Source of the DNA: Hordeum vulgare subsp. vulgare
Taxonomy: Eukaryota; Streptophyta; Magnoliopsida; Poales; Poaceae
NCBI RefSeq assembly: GCF_904849725.1
Contig: NC_058519.1
Location: 19,885,267 to 19,949,266, forward strand
Length of the DNA: 64,000 bases
Reading direction: 5' to 3'
Shown: positions 11,352 through 24,418 of the stretch, piece after piece
How positions within the stretch are numbered: position 1 is the stretch's first letter
Layout of the letters: each line of letters opens with the position of its first letter
Position numbers and translations under genes: made by a program
The notes under the pieces: model-generated
Told to the model about the DNA's origin: nothing
Databases searched by the model: none
Seen by the model: only the letters and a program-made list of their open reading frames with translations

Positions 11352-12516
11352 TTGGGATAGGAGGATGTGGGGCTAGGGCGCGATACAGGGCCAGCTCACG
11401 CTGTCGCTAGGCTCCCCGCGCCCGTTATCTTCCTCGCCGCTGCGAAAGGCTGGCACCGGGCAAGCCTTGGACGCTGCCAAGGAAGGCGATGACGGGGAGC
11501 TTGCCACACTCACATGGGTGTCTGGATGGGGATCTGCCTGATTCGTCCGGCCGCTCGGGAGAGCTCCGTGCCTACGCGTGGATCTGGGGCGAGCTCTTGG
11601 ATCCCGTTCGATCCTTCCGGTTGTTTCGGGCACTGCGGGTGCCCGGCGGTCGGACTCTCCTGTAGGTGCTTGATCCGTATCGAGGCGGCTTCTAGCCTTC
11701 GTTCACTGCTCGGTGTGCTTCTCTGTATGGATTTGAGTCGTAAAACTGTCGATCCTCGATGTGGTTGATGCTGAAGCTGGGGTTTCAGATCGGGAGAAAT
11801 CCTAGCCGACCTTTTGGCCGCGACGGCGATGATGTCCAAGGGCGTCGTTTTCTTCTCTATGGAGACGTTTGTCACATCTGCCGCTACGTCCATCACGCCA
11901 ATTATCTCTCACATGGAAGCCTAACCCGCGGTGGGCGGTGACGGCACCTTCGACATCGTTTCCTTCTGGGGTTATGTGGATGGTGGACACCGTTGGGATG
12001 ACGTTGGCGGCTATCTGGATCAAGAGGTAGTGCAACGTCGTATCTACCGCATCGACGACGATGGGTCTTGGCGGCATGGTGCATTAGAGTCTCGTTAGGA
12101 GATATGTCTTGATGGACAGCGCAGGATGGTGGTGTTGTCTGTCGTCGTGGTGGCGACGATGATAGGCTTGACAAGGTTGATGTGGTAGTTCATGTTATGA
12201 CGATGAACAAGTGGAAGGCAGCGGTGATCGTCTCTAAGAGTGCGCCGGACCGGTGTGTGTCTTAGACCCGGCATTGTAGCTTGGTTGGGGCCTCCGGTTT
12301 TAAATGTTAGGCTTTGGTGTGATGTCTGTTTGGTATTCGGCTTAGATTTCAACACCCCTTCATCAAATGGATAGGAGTTGCGACACCTGTTGCCAAGATG
12401 GTGGCTTCAGAATTACTGATGTATTATTTTATAAGGCCTTTTGTGAATAACTAATAAGGTGGTTGCATGCATCGACCAGATGCAGAGGTCGGGGTTTATC
12501 CTCCTTTTCAAACGTA
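11352..12516 (+). mobile_element. 5'-truncated LINE (non-LTR retrotransposon)
   Basis: A perfect 16-bp direct repeat AACTATACATGTTGAT flanks the block (11336-11351 and 12517-12532). Such long, variable-length duplications are made by target-primed reverse transcription. The 3' end carries 'tgcatcgaccagatgcagaggtcgggg' followed by 'tttatcctccttttcaaac', matching the terminal segment of many grass LINEs. No reverse transcriptase is left, only the last 1.2 kb, and there is no poly(A) tail. The open frames inside are short and show no domain. Confidence 0.7.
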
Positions 12517-12597
12517 AACTATACATGTTGATACGCCTATAATTCATTATTTTGGGTAGACAACCAATTAAGCATGTCATCCATGTGGCATTCTTGT

Positions 12598-15500
12598 TGT
12601 TAAAGCATATTTCTTCATATGTGGTTTTGGTAATTGATGGCAATCCCTATGGACTAATGGTTGCCTTAAGTTATATTCGAAGGATTTGTCCATATGCACT
12701 TTTTGAAGTCCATATTTTGGTTTCAAGGAGTTTATATGATGACCAAGGTGGTATTCAAGGTATTATCCAAAGAATGGCCATAAAGACACAAGGTTGATCA
12801 AGACTAAGTCAAAGAGAAAATCAAGTTGATCAACACACAAAGCGTACAAGATGTACCGAGAGGGATCAAGTGATCCCATGGTATGGTAAGCATTGTCCAT
12901 TACACTTTTGTGTACTAACCCATGGTCTTGGTTAGAGTTCTATGTAGGGTTAGGTGTGTTTCCATGGGCTTGTGTCAATAGGAAGATCTCATTCAACCCA
13001 TGAAGGATGACATCAAGTGGTGATCGTCATCAAGTTTGCGGTGTGCAAGTTCAAGTGGAGCATCACGAAGGTATCATGCTTGAAGCTTCCCATCCATTGT
13101 GGTGGCAATGGACTTGTGGAGATATGCTCAAGAGTGGCTCACCCATAGTGAGTATGGGGGAGCAATCAACTAGTCTTCATCAAGCCAACACAATCAAGAA
13201 AGGTGGTCCATCTTGAGGAAGTCAAGATTGTCATCATCTAGCTCAAGTGGACTATGTGCAAGGTATATGTTTGCCCTTGATAAGTTTTTCTATTTTAGGA
13301 TAGATTGTCGTACTGTCAAGGGGGACTCTCAAGTGAGTAGCTTGATCATATCGTCCGTTGAGAGCTCAAACCATTTGCATCCTTGCATCATATTTTTTGG
13401 TTGTTGTTTGGTGTTTCTCTTTGTGAGTTTTAGAGCTTATGTTCATCTTTATGACAAGCACAAGTTCATCGAAAATGGAGTTCATGTGCATCTTCTATGA
13501 TGTTTTCGATGTTGGAGTTTTTGCCGGTTCTTCATTCATAGAGGTCTCATATCTCTATATCATTGGCATTTTCATAACTGCATCTTCTTGTCGTTGTTGG
13601 ATAGCTCTTGTCGGCCTTAATCCAACAAGTTTGAGTTTGCTCAATTCAGAGCTCATTTGCAGAAGTTTTGGCAGTTCTGGTCTTACCTGTTTTCTTGATA
13701 CGGTTGTACCACTCGCTAGTGCCATCGGTCTAACCATCACTCCAGGGGTGATACCCTGGGGATGCTACCACTGATTGGTCCCGAGCGATTGTACCGCTGC
13801 CCCGGGGCTGTTGTGCCGCACACAACTGGGTGACCCAGGGTGACAACCCTGGTCGGTTGAACCGGCCGAGCACCAGGCTTCAACCGGACACGGTTCTGTT
13901 GAGCTCCGGTTGTTGGGCGGAGGTGGACCGTGGACCGATTGTACCGCTATATTATATAGCCCCGTAGTATCGGTGTTTGAGGCGGTTATACCACTTGGGA
14001 CTTTGCCGTTTCCAGCGCTCGAGTTGAGTGGAACCACCGACCACGTTTCTGTTGTGGTTCGGTGGTTGGGCGGTTGAACCGGTCATGACGGTTGAACCGG
14101 TCATGCCGGTTGTATGGTCCACATCACCGGTTGTACCACCTTGTGTAATTCTGCACATAACAGACATATTTATGGGGATCCATTTACGGGGGTCTTCTTC
14201 CCTAATGGTTCCCCAACTTTTGAGCTCGTATTTTCCCCCATTGTTGACCTTCTTTGAGCTATCTAACTCTCAATCCGTGCAATGATTCTTGCTAGTTCTT
14301 GAGGGAAAAGAGAGAGGAGATCTAGATCCATATTTCCACCAATCACTTTCTCCTCATTGTGAGGGGAATCCCTTGGATCTAGATCATGGAGTTCTTCGTG
14401 TTCTTGTTCGTTCTTCCTCTCATTTTATTCCATAGCATTAGTTGGTGTGGAGGGATTTGGGAGAAAAGGACTTGGGCACTCCGTGTGCCCTTGCCATTGC
14501 ACTTGGTGCATAGGTTTGAGTTCTCCACGGTGATACGTGGATGTGAAGTTTGAGAAACTTATTACTCTAGGGTGCTTGGTACCCTAATACTTGTTTTTCT
14601 TGGGTGCTTTGGCATGATAGAAGCTTGGTGGTGCCTCGGAGCTCAATCATTATGGTGTAAAGCTCCGAGCAAGCGTGGGGGTCTTCAATTAGGTTGTGGA
14701 GATTGCCCCGAGCATTTGAGGTTACCTCGAAGCTGTTGGAAATATGCCCTAGAGGCAATAATAAAGTAGTTATTATTATATTTCCAGTTCATGATAATTG
14801 TCTATTATTCATGTTATAATTGTATTAACCAGAAACCGTAATACATGTGTGAATATATAGATCACAACGTGTCCCTAGTGAGCCTCTAGTTGGCTAGCTC
14901 GTTGATCAATAGATGATCATGGTTTATTGATCATGGACATTGGATGTCATTGATAACGGGATCACATCATTGGGGAATGATGTGATGGACAAGACCCAAT
15001 CCTAAGAATAGCACTAGATCGTGTTGTTCGTCTGCTAAAGCTTTTCGAATGTCAAGTATCATTTCCTTAGACCGTGAGATTGTGCAACTCCCGGATACCG
15101 TAGGAGTGCTTTGGGTGTACCAAACGTCACAACGTAACTGGGTGATTATAAAGGTACACTACGGGTATCTCTGAAAGTGTCTGTTGAGTTGTATGAATCG
15201 AGACCGGGATTTGTCACTCCGTGTGACGGAGAGGTATCTCTGGTCCCACTCGGTAATCCATCATCATATTGAGCTCAGTGTGACTAAGGGGTTAGCCACG
15301 GGATGATGTGTTACGGAACGAGTAAAGAGACTTGCCGGTAACGAGATTGAACAAGGTATAGGGATACCGACGATCGAATCTCGGGCAAGTATCATACTGA
15401 TAGACAAAGGGAATTGCATACGGGATTGATTGAATCCTTGACATCGTGGTTCATCCGATGAGATCATCGTGGAACATGTGGGAACCAACATGGATATCCA

Positions 15501-17034
15501 GACCCCGCTGTTGGTTATTGGCCGTAGAGATGTCTCGGTCATGTCTGCATGTCTCCCGAACCCGTAGGGTCTACACACTTAAGGTTCGATGACGCCTGGG
15601 TTATAGGGAAATAGTGTATGTGGTTACTGAAGATTGTTCGGAATCCCGAATGAGATCCCGGATGTCACGAGGAGCTACAGAATGGTTCAGAGGTAAAGAT
15701 TTATACATAGGAAGTGAGATTTTGGACACCGGAAATGTTTCGGGTGTCACCGGTAACGTACCAGGACCACCGAAAGGGTTCCGGGGGTCCACCTGAAGGG
15801 GCCACCAGCACCAAAGGCTGGCATGGGCCAAAATGTGGAAGGAAACCAACCCAGAGTGGGCTGGTGAGCCTCCCACGTAGGCCCAAGGCGCATCAAGGGA
15901 GGAAGGGGGGCAAACCCTAGGCGTAGGAGGGGCCCAAGGCCCACCTAGGGCGCCACCCTCCTCTCCCTGCCGTGGCCACCGCCCTCCTGGCCATCTAGGG
16001 CTGCCGCCACCCCTAGGGTGGGAACCCTAAGGGGTGTGCACCCTCTCTCCCTCCCTCCTATAAATACCCGAGGTATTGGGGCTGATTTGAGACACGAAAA
16101 CTCTCCCTCTCGGCGTGGCCCTACCCCTCTCTCTCCTCGTCCTCCACATAGCTTGGTGAAGCTCTGCCGGAGAACCTCGTAGCTCCACCGCCACCACGCC
16201 GTCGTGCTGCCGGAGTTCTCCCTCAACCTCTCCCTCATGCTTGCTGGATCAAGGCGTGGGAGACGTCACCGGGCTGTACGTGTGTTGAACGCGAAGGTGC
16301 CGTAGTTCGGCACATAGATCGGAATCCACCGCGATATGAATCGTAGCGAGCATGACTCCATCAACCGCGTTCATAGTAACGCTTCCGCTTAGCGATCTTC
16401 AAAGGTATGAAGATGCTCTACAACCTCTCTCGTTGCTGGTTTCTCCATAGATAGATCCTTGTATGGCGTAGATTTTTTTTTGAAATTACTACGATCCCCA
16501 ACAGAAGCCATATTCCATTGTGGTGAAGCTTCGTGGTGTTTTTGGGAGCCTCCAATTAAGTTGTGGAGATTGCTCCAACCTTGTTTGTACGGGTTCGGTG
16601 ACTGGCCTCAAGGGTTCCTTGTTGTAATCACGACATCTTCCATTGTGCGAGGGCGTGAGGAGATTAAGGTGGCCTTAGTGGCTTCTTGGGGAGCATTGTG
16701 CCTCCACACCGCTCCAAACACAGATTAGCATCCGCAAGGGTGTGAACTTCGGGATACATCGTTGTCTCCGCGTGCCTCTGTTATCTCTTACCCGAACCCT
16801 TAAATATGCACTTTAATTTGTGATAGCCATATTGTTTCTTGTTATATATCTTGTTGTCACTTAATATTTTATCTTGCTTAACATAAGTTGTTGGTGCACA
16901 TAGATGAGCCTAGTTGTTTTAGGTTTTGTGCTTGACTAATTAATTGTTAGTTTTATTCCGCATTTATTCAAACCTAAACCGTAATTATTTTAAAGCGCCC
17001 ATTCCCCCCTCTAGGTGACCTCCACATCATTTCA
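12598..17034 (+). mobile_element. Solo LTR of an unclassified retrotransposon, interrupted by an Angela-type solo LTR
   Basis: The block starts TGTTAAAGCATATTTC and ends ACATCATTTCA. It is flanked by CTTGT at 12593-12597 and 17035-17039. The typical tail '...cccattcccccctctaggtgacc' sits just before the 3' end. Without the nested LTR its own length is about 2.66 kb. Around 13790-14130 it has a local set of short repeats on the theme of ggttgtaccac / gaaccggtcatg. No internal domain is present, so it is a solo LTR. The open frames inside are too short and unpatterned to be genes. Confidence 0.8.
14734..16503 (+). mobile_element. Solo LTR of the Angela/BARE-1/WIS copia group
   Basis: Starts TGTTGGAAATATGCCCTAGA and ends CGATCCCCAACA, the known ends of this Triticeae copia family. 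The length of 1770 bp is that of its LTR. The 5-bp duplication GAAGC is at 14729-14733 and 16504-16508. A 'ctcctataaatacccg' segment near 16056 would be the LTR promoter TATA region, with transcription to the right. The sequence is little decayed, which suggests it is younger than the LTR around it. Confidence 0.92.
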
Positions 17035-17190
17035 CTTGTGCTTGCTATGTTACGTGCATCGATCATTAAGATGAAACCAATGGATTAGTTGGCACACAGC
17101 TTGCTGGTCTGCCATGGATGGGTGGTTATGAGCATCTACAATCGGACTCTTCAAATCCGTCTCAAACATCCGGGCAGCCCGCGTGGTCAC

Positions 17191-18655
17191 TGCTACATCT
17201 TGAACTTGCGTTGGTTTTTCCATTGAAGAGGAAAGGGTGATGCAACACAGTAGCAGTAAGTATTTCCCTCAGTTTTGAGAACCAAGGTATCAATCCAGTA
17301 GGAGTATCAAGGCAAGTCACCAATGTACCTGCGCAAAAACAAACAAACTTGCACCCAATGCTACAAAGGGGTTGTCAATCCCTTCGTGATTAATTGCAAG
17401 GTGAGATCTGAAGGTGGAAAGTGCAACAAAGTAAAAGTGTAGCGCTGAAAATATGATGTGAAGTAGACCCGGGGGCCATAGTGTTCACTAGAGGATTCTC
17501 TCATGATAGCAAATATTATGATGGGTGAACGAATTACTGTCGATCAATTGATAGAACCGCGCAAAGTCATGATGATATCTAAGGCAATAATCATACATAT
17601 AGGCATCACGTCCGAGACAAGTAGATCGATACTTTCTGCATCTACTACTATTACTCCACACATCGACCGCTATCCAACATGCATCTAGTGTATTAAGTTC
17701 ATAACAAACAGAGTAACGTCTTAAGCAAGATGACATGATGTAGAGGGATATATTCATGCAATAGATATAAACCCCATCTTTCTACCCTTGATGGCAACAA
17801 CATGATGCGTGCCTCGCTACCCCTTCTGTCACTGGGTGAGGACACCGCACGGTATGAACCCAAAACCAAGCACTTCTCCCATTGCAAGAATTATAGATCA
17901 AGTTGGCCAAATGAAACCCACAACTCGAAGAGAATTACAAGGATAAGAAATCATGCATATAAGAGATCAGAGGAAACTCAAATAATAATCATAGATAATC
18001 TGATCATAAATCCACAATTCATTGGATCTCGATAAACACACCGCAAAAGAGGATTACATCGGATAGATCTCCATGAAGATCATGGAGAACTTTGTATTGA
18101 AGATCCAAGAGAGAGAAGAAGCCCTTCGTGAACTACTCACGCATCATCGGAGAGGCAATGGTGTTGATGAAGAAGCCCTTCGTGTCCGAATCCCCCCTCC
18201 GACAGGGCACCAGAACGGTCCCCAGATGGGATCTTGCGGAGACAGAAGCTTGCGGCGGCGGAAAAGTATTTTCGTGGCTCTCTCTCGTGGTTTTAGATTA
18301 TTAGGGAATTTATAGGCGGAAGAGGAAGGGCAATGGAGCCACGGGGGGGGGGGCAACAAGCCTGGTAGGCACCCCCTAGGCTGCGGCTAGGGGGCTTGTG
18401 GCCCGGGAGCCTTTGCCTTGGTTCTCAAGTTCCTTGCGTATCTTCTGTTCCGGAAAAGATTTTATTCCGTTTGGACCCCGTTTGATATTTTTCACTGAAA
18501 AGGGTCAAAATCACGGAAAAAAACAGGAACTGGCACTTGGCACTGAGTTAATAGGTTAGTCCCAAAAAAGATATAAAATGCATACAAAACATCCAAAGTT
18601 GACAAGATAATAGCATGGAACCATGAAAAATTGTAGATACGTTGGAGACGTATCA
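17191..18655 (-). repeat. 3' LTR of the non-autonomous retrotransposon
   Basis: Pairs with 22458-23962. It lacks about 32 bp present in the other copy (between 'gagaagaagcc' and 'gaactactcacg', near 18120) and has several point differences. This gives 1465 bp against 1505 bp. Confidence 0.9.
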
Positions 18656-21503
18656 AGCATCCCCAAGCTTAACTCCTGCTCGTCCTCGAGTAGGGAAGTG
18701 ATAAAGATTGAATTTTTGATGTGGAATGTTACCTAACATATTTGTCCTTTGCAACTTCTTTCATGTGACATGAATGTTCAGATCCATAAGATTCAAAACA
18801 ATAGTTTGCTATTGACATGAAAACAATAATACTTCAAGCAAACTAGCAAGGTAATCATGAACTTTCGAAATAACAAGGCCAAAGAAAGTTATCCCTACAA
18901 AATCATATAGTCTGGCTATGCTCCATCATCCCCACACAACGAATTTAAATCAAGCACAACCCCGGTATTGACCAAGTAATTGTTTTCGCACTCATACTTT
19001 CTCAAACCTTTTTCAACTCTCACGCAATATATGAGCGTGAGCCATGGATATAACACTATAGGTGGAATAAAGTGTGGTGGAGGTTGTGAGGCAAAAAGGA
19101 GGAGATGGTCACATCGACTCGGCGTATCAAAGGGCTATGGAGATGCCCACCAATAGATATCAATGTGAATGAGTAGGGATTACCATGCAACGGATGCACT
19201 TAGAGCTATAAGTGTGTGAAAGCTCAAAAAGAGAACTAGTGGGTGTGCATCCAACTTGCTTGCTCACGAAGACCTAGGACAATTTTGAGGAAGCCCATCA
19301 TTGGAATATACAAGCCAAGTTATATAATGAAGATTCCCAGTAGTATATGGAAGTGTCAAAACAAGAGACTCTCTATCATGAAGAACATGGTGCTATTGTG
19401 AAGCACAAGTGTGGAAAAAGATAGTAGCATTGTCCCTTCTCTCTTTTTCTCTCTTTTTTTGTTTGGGCTCTTTGGCCTCTCTTTTTTTGGTGGGCATCTT
19501 TGGCCTCTTTTTTTATTTCCTCACATGGGACAATGCTCTAATAATGATGATCATCACACTTTTATTTACTCACAACTCAATACTTAGAGCAATGATGACT
19601 CTATAGGAAATGCCTCTGGCAGTGTACCGGGATGTGCAACGATCTAGCTTAGCGTATGACGTTGAAACATCTCGCTAGCTATCTTACGATCATGCAATGG
19701 CAATATGAAAGTGACGGCACAAGTCATGAGACGGAACGGTGGGAGTTGCATGGCAATATATCTCGGAATGTCTATGAAAAGGCCATAATAGGTGGGTATG
19801 GTGGTTGTTTTGAGGAAGGTATATGGTGGTTTTGTGCACCGATGAAAGTTGCGCGGCACTAGAGAGGCTAGAAACGGTGGAAGGTAAAAGTGCATCTATA
19901 CCATGGACTCACATTAGTCATGAAGAACTCATATACTTATTGCGAAAGTTTTATTAGTAATCAAAACAAAGTGCTTAACGCATACTCCTAGGGGAAGTGT
20001 TGGTAGGTGTTAACCATCACGCGATCCCGACCGACACACAAAGGATGACAATCAATAAATCAATTATGCTCCGACTTCCTAACATAGCGGTTCACCATAC
20101 GTGCATGCTACGGGAATCACTAACTTCAACACAAGTATTTCTAGATTCACAACGCCCTACTAACATAACTCTAATATTACTATATCCATATCTCAAAACT
20201 AATTGAGAGGAATCAAACTTCTCTTTACTAATCAATGCACATAAATATGGAAGTTTTTATTATATCCTCTTTGGATGCCTATCATCTTTAGGACTACTTT
20301 CATAGCACAAGCCAATTACCAAGTTACTCAGAGAGAGCACTCTCAAAAAGATATAAGTGCAGATCGAGAGTTCTTATTTCTCCAAAATATGACACCGCCG
20401 TGCTCTAAAAAGATCTAAGTGAAGCACTAGAGCAAAGTTATCTAGCTCAAAAGATATAAGTGTAGCACATGCGAGCTAAATTGCCTAACTCAAAATATAT
20501 AAGCGAAGCTCAATGAGTATTCTAGCAAATTCACGATGAGTGCATGTCTCTCTCAAAAAGGTGTGCAGCAAGGATGATTGTGACACAACAAAAATAAAAT
20601 ACTCCTATAATACACGACGCTGCAAGCAAAACACATATCATGTGGTGAATAAAAATATAGCTCCAAGTAATGTTACCGATGGATTGAAGACGAAAGAGGC
20701 CCAAGCTTAGGCTTTTTGGTGTCCTTGAATTTGGCTTGGGATGCCTTGGGAATCCCCAAGCTTGAGCTCTTTCCACTCTTTATCCCATTGTACATGAGAA
20801 CATCACCCAAAACTTGAAAACTTCACAACACAAAACTTAAACAGAAACTCGTGATATCATTAGCACAAGTAAACAAACTACCAACTCTTTAGGTACTGTA
20901 GCAAATTTGATTTCTATTTATATTGGTGTTATATTACTGTATTCTCACTTTTCCATGGCTAGTACCCCCAATACTATCCATAGTTTCATCAAAATAAGCA
21001 ATCAACACAACAAAAACAGAATCTGTCAAAAACAGACCAGTCTGTAGCAATGTGTATACTTCATATACTTATGGTATCTCAGAAATTCTGTAAATTTACG
21101 AAAATTAGGGAAATTGGCATATCAACCAGCAGCAAAAAGAATCAACTCAAAAGCTCTTTCTGGATAGGAATGAAAAATAATTTCGTGAGCGCAAAGTTTC
21201 TGTCTTTTTCAGCAAGATCAAACAACCATCACCAAAACTAGTCATAAAGATTTTACTTGGATCAAACACAAAAATAAACACAAAAAACACAATCATAACA
21301 GAATTATGATGGTATGGACACAACAAAACAGAAAGCAAAAAAGCAAAGATGAATTTATTCATTGGGTTGCCTCCCAACAAGCGCTATTTTTTAACGCCCT
21401 TAGCTAGGCATTGATAATTCAATGATGCTCACACAAAAGACAAGAATTGAAGCACAACGAGAGCATCATAAAGCATGTGAAAATCACATCTAAGTCTAAC
21501 ATA

Positions 21504-22178
21504 CTACCTATGCATAGGCATTTGATAAGGAAACAAATTATCAAGACAATCAATAACTACCATATGCAAGGAAGAAGAAAGAGACAATATCAATCTCAAC
21601 AACACGAGAGGTAATTTAGTAACATGAAAGTTTCTACCACAATATTTTCCTCTCTTATAACAATTGCATGTGGGATCATAATAAAATTCAACAATATAGC
21701 TATCACATAGGATATTATTTTCATGATCCACATGCATGCAAAGTTGACGCTCTTCAAAAATAGTGGGATTATCATCAGCTAATGTCATGACTTCTCCAAA
21801 CCCACTTTCAATATTATTGCAAATGTCATAATCATCATGAGGCTTAAACACATTTTCAAGATCATAAGAAAAATCATAGCCCCAATCATGCTCATTGCAA
21901 CAAGTAGTGGACATAGCAAAACTAGCATCCCCAAGCTTAGGGTTTTGCATATTTTTAGCATGATTGACATTAATAGAATTCATAGTGAAACCATTGCAAT
22001 CATGCTTTTCATTCAAGGAGCCCTTGTGAATCACTTCATAAATTTCCTCGTCACGATTTTCAGATTCACGCATCTCAAGCAATACTCCATAGAGAAAGTC
22101 AAGTGCACTCAACTCACTAGCAATTGGTTCAACATAGTTGGATCTCTTAAAGAGATTAGCAAGTGAATGAGGATCCAT
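21504..22178 (-). CDS. 224-codon ORF of the non-autonomous retrotransposon, function unknown
   Basis: An uninterrupted reading frame starting MDPHSLANLFKRSNYVEP, about 280 bases inside the 5' LTR, where gag would begin in an autonomous element. The product is acidic, rich in Asp, Glu and Asn, with a Cys/His-containing stretch near residues 148-184 (LCMHVDHE, then CDSY, then CNCYKRGKYCG) and a hydrophobic tail (LVLLRLILSLSSSLHMVVIDC). I recognise no gag, protease or enzyme motif. The cysteines do not match a standard CCHC knuckle. It could be a diverged gag-like packaging protein or simply retained spacer. That the frame is open in a visibly aged copy argues for past selection on the protein. 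Confidence 0.5.
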   Translation of the reverse strand: MDPHSLANLFKRSNYVEPIASELSALDFLYGVLLEMRESENRDEEIYEVIHKGSLNEKHDCNGFTMNSINVNHAKNMQNPKLGDASFAMSTTCCNEHDWGYDFSYDLENVFKPHDDYDICNNIESGFGEVMTLADDNPTIFEERQLCMHVDHENNILCDSYIVEFYYDPTCNCYKRGKYCGRNFHVTKLPLVLLRLILSLSSSLHMVVIDCLDNLFPYQMPMHR

Positions 22179-22428
22179 ATCAATAGACTTTCAGCAAGCG
22201 AAGATGCAAGCATATTGAAGGCACATAGCACACAAGCAAAGGAAAGGCAAACGAAAAAGCCAAATATTTTTGTAATTTGTTTTTCAAAAGTGGGGGAGAG
22301 GAAAACGAGAGGCAAAAAAGTAAATGCAAGAGATGAGTTTGTGACAGTTACTCAGATAAGCTTCACTTAGAAAAATCCCCGGTGCCAGAAATTGACACGT
22401 TGAAGGGAGACTATTCTTGACTTGATAC

Positions 22429-22446
22429 TCCCCGGCAACAGTGCCA
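22429..22446 (-). other. Primer-binding site, tRNA-Asp-like
   Basis: The minus strand reads TGGCACTGTTGCCGGGGA, 11 bases inside the 5' LTR. It differs from the complement of the plant tRNA-Asp 3' end, the primer used by Athila-lineage elements, by two transitions as far as I recall that sequence. Confidence 0.65.
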
Positions 22447-22457
22447 GAAATTCTTCT

Positions 22458-23962
22458 TGCTACCTCTTGAGCTTGCGTTGGTTTTTTCCTTGAAGAGGAA
22501 AGGGTGATGCAGCACAGTAGCAATAAGTATTTCCCTTAGTTTTGAGAACCAAGGTATCAATCTAGTAGGAGTATCAAGGCAAGTCATCAATGTACCTACG
22601 CAAAAACAAACAAACTTGCACCCAACGCTATAAAGGGGTTGTCAATCCCTTCACGATTAATTGCAAGGTGAGATCTGAAGGTGGAAAGTGCAACAAAGTA
22701 AAAGTGTAGAGCTAAAAATATGATGTGAAGTAGACCCGGGGGCCATAGTGTTCACTAGAGGCTTCTCTCATGATAGCAAATATTACGGTGGGTGAACGAA
22801 TTACCGTCGAGCAATTTATAGAACCGCGCAAATTCATGATGATATCTAAGGCAATGATCATACATATAGGCATCACGTTCAAGACAAGTAGACCGATACT
22901 TTCTGCATCTACTACTATTACTCCACACATCGACCTCTATCCAGCATGCATCTAGTGTATTGAGTTCATAACAAACAGACTAACGCCTTAAGCAAGATGA
23001 CATGATGTAGAGGGATAAATTCATGCAATAGATATAAACCCCATCTTTTTACCCTTGATGGCAACAACACGATGCGTGCCTCTCTACCCCTTCTGTCACT
23101 GGGTGAGGACACCGCATGGTCTGAACCCAAAACCAAGCACTTCTCCCATTGCAGGAATTATAGATCAAGTTGGCCAAACGAAACCCACAACTCGAAGAGA
23201 ATTACAAGGATACGAAATCATGCATATAAGAGATCAGAGGAAACTCAAATAATAATCATAGATAATCTGATCATAAATCCACAATTCATCGGATCTCGAC
23301 AAACACACCGCAAAAGAGGATTACATCGGATAGATCTCCATGAAGATCATGGAGAACTTTGTATTGAAGATCCAAGAGAGAGAAGAAGCCATCTAGCTAC
23401 TAGCTATGGACCCGAAGGTTTGTGGTGAACTACTCACGCATCATCGGAGAGGTAATGGTGTTGATGAAGAAGCCCTCCGTGTCTGAATCCCCCCTCCGAC
23501 AGGGCACCAGAACGGTCCCCAGATGGGATCTTGTGGAGACAGAAGCTTGCGGCGGCGGAAAAGTATTTGCGTGGCCTTCTCTCGTGGTTTCAGATTTTTA
23601 GGGAATTTATCGGTGGAAGTGTAGGGCAAAGGAGCCACGGGGGGCCCACAAGCCTGGTAGGCGCCCCCCATGCCGCGGCTAGGGGGCTTGTGGCCTCCCC
23701 CGGGAGCCTTTGCCTTGGTTGTCAAGTTCCCTACGTATCTCCTGTTCCGGAAAAAATCATTCCAAAGATTTTATTCCATTTGGACCCCGTTTGATATTCT
23801 TTTCTGAAAAGGGTAAAAAACACGGAAAAATAGGAACTGGCACTTGGCACTGAGTTAATAGGTTAGTCGCAAAAAAGATATATAATGCATACAAAACATC
23901 CAAAGTTGACAAGATAATAGCATGGAACCATAAAAAATTGTAGATACGTTGGAGACGTATCA
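22458..23962 (-). repeat. 5' LTR of the non-autonomous retrotransposon
   Basis: 1505 bp, TG...CA ends in element orientation. The primer-binding region lies just outside its left edge on the plus strand. See the partner at 17191-18655. Confidence 0.9.
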
Positions 23963-24418
23963 GTCACTAATAGATCACAAAAATTTGACTTAGACGGGCT
24001 TCTTAAATGGGACTTAAACATCCGGTCTGACCGGTATCCCTCATATCTGGTCAAAATATGAGGCACATATGGGGCGTTCGGGCACGCCCGTCATGTTGTA
24101 CCCGACAGCCCGACCCTACCTCAAATTGCACTAAATCCTTCAAACCCTTCCTCCTCCTCCCGCCACCCTCCAACATTTCATGTGCCCGAACCCTCGTCGC
24201 CCGCCACTCTTGGTCCCCATGATCACCACTGTTTCTGATCCAACGTCGTGATGTCTTCCATACCGTCCCCGACCGCCGCGACAAAGACGCGGTCTGCCTC
24301 ATCCGTTGGCGTCCCTACCTCCACTAACTCTTGCAATACGGAGAACATCACCCGGAAGCTGCAGTGTCATCGACAACGAGAGAGGGAGGTGGTGTTGGCG
24401 TCATAGATACGTGTTGAC

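Larger units (their letters stand above)
17191..23962 (-). mobile_element. Non-autonomous gypsy-like LTR retrotransposon with one ORF
   Basis: Two LTRs (17191-18655 and 22458-23962) flank about 3.8 kb; GTCAC is duplicated at 17186-17190 and 23963-23967. In element orientation (minus strand) each LTR starts TGATACGTCTCCAACGTATC, itself a small hairpin, and ends GTAGCA. A primer-binding site resembling tRNA-Asp lies at 22429-22446, and a polypurine tract (AAGCTTGGGGATGC) abuts the 3' LTR at 18656-18670. There is no protease, reverse transcriptase or integrase. The interior has one 224-codon ORF followed by about 2.8 kb without clear coding, so movement would need proteins from an Athila-type relative. 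Confidence 0.88.

Noticed and set aside
13790..14130. Cluster of ggttgtacc / gaaccgg repeats considered as a CRISPR-like or regulatory array
   Set aside because: Units are irregular in spacing and sequence and belong to an LTR; this is a plant nuclear genome.
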